NCBI GenBank assembly: GCA_017508345.1 | Contig: JAFVZD010000110.1 | Span: forward strand, 1-6,524 | Length of the DNA: 6,524 bases | Source: Clostridia bacterium | Lineage (GTDB): Bacteria; Bacillota_A; Clostridia; Christensenellales; UBA1242 | Direction of reading: 5' to 3' | Shown: positions 6,389-6,524 of the stretch, in pieces | Layout: each line of letters begins with the position of its first letter | Numbering within the stretch: the first letter of the stretch is position 1 | Notes under the pieces: generated by a model | The model's input: only the letters and a program-made list of their open reading frames with translations | The model's database searches: none | Told to the model about the DNA's origin: nothing | Program-made: the position numbers and the translations under genes

Positions 6389-6411
6389 TTATTATTATTA
6401 AATAATAATAA
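6389..6411. repeat. AT-only palindrome upstream of the proS promoter
   Basis: TTATTATTATT (6389-6399) and AATAATAATAA (6401-6411) are perfect 11-base inverted arms about a single A. It directly abuts the -35 box of the proS promoter. A role as an UP element is plausible; a simple trinucleotide repeat arising by chance is also possible. It lacks G/C pairs and is not a terminator. Confidence 0.5.
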
Positions 6412-6524
6412 AATATGCTAATTTTTTTTGAATTGTGAACACACACAATGGTGCAAAATGTGTGATACTACTAGCACTCACAAAGCAGGCACTATGCACA
6501 AAAACATTATATTTGTGGACCAAA
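6412..6524. other. Right-edge stretch without a supported gene
   Basis: The 113 bases are AT-rich next to the promoter and more mixed toward the edge. On the plus strand a frame is open to the window end, with ATGs at 6459 and 6494 (the latter reading MHKNIIFVDQ), but neither has a good ribosome binding site. On the minus strand a frame is open from the edge to a TAA near 6401, with no recognisable protein. A divergent gene starting here is possible but unproven. Confidence 0.3.

Noticed and set aside
6294..6446. An N-terminal extension of proS of about 50 residues
   Set aside because: This stretch contains the promoter and leader, would start with GTG without a ribosome binding site, and encodes an AT-driven Ile/Tyr/Lys-rich sequence unlike the ProRS family.
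6440..6464. CACACA / TGTGTG inverted arms near the right edge
   Set aside because: Six-base dinucleotide arms around a 13-base centre are weak, and neither strand has a T-run behind them.
1..6524. Mollicute-type code with TGA read as Trp
   Set aside because: The genes are full length without in-frame TGA, all Trp codons that I checked are TGG, and the visible stops are TAA or TAG. This does not exclude recoding but gives no support for it.

Overview
This window reads as chromosomal DNA from a low-to-medium GC Bacillota-like bacterium, probably a member of Clostridia. The evidence is strong AAGGAG-type ribosome binding sites, sigma-A-type promoters, AT-rich spacers, and a prolyl-tRNA synthetase whose N-terminus (LVGERFKDKPADC) and GMTHEEP / RDEPRPR motifs resemble, from memory, Clostridia versions. 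All recognised genes lie on the minus strand. No in-frame TGA is needed to read them, Trp codons that I checked are TGG, and the visible stops are TAA or TAG, so nothing points to a recoded TGA. No RNA gene, CRISPR array or insertion sequence was seen.

In transcription order (right to left): 6294-6524 holds a strong promoter with an inverted repeat at the predicted transcription start and an AT-only palindrome upstream. A 574-aa prolyl-tRNA synthetase (proS) follows. Only 22 bases later begins a 948-aa membrane-anchored protein of unknown function. Its predicted outer part is built from short V/I-x-h-x-D-L-L motifs and contains a block of 42/43-aa repeats arranged as an 85-aa super-repeat. 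After a 143-base spacer with its own extended -10 promoter and a leader hairpin that overlaps the ribosome binding site comes a 362-aa short-chain dehydrogenase/reductase (SDR) with two AT-hook DNA-binding motifs in an N-terminal extension. Its 3' side carries two small stem-loops and a terminator with T-runs on both strands. A further promoter then drives a gene cut by the left edge, encoding a protein with a signal peptide.

proS and the large surface protein are probably co-transcribed. The SDR can probably be expressed separately from its own promoter. No common pathway connecting the three is evident. The most unusual items are the AT-hook/SDR fusion, the long repeat-built surface protein, and the SDR leader hairpin.
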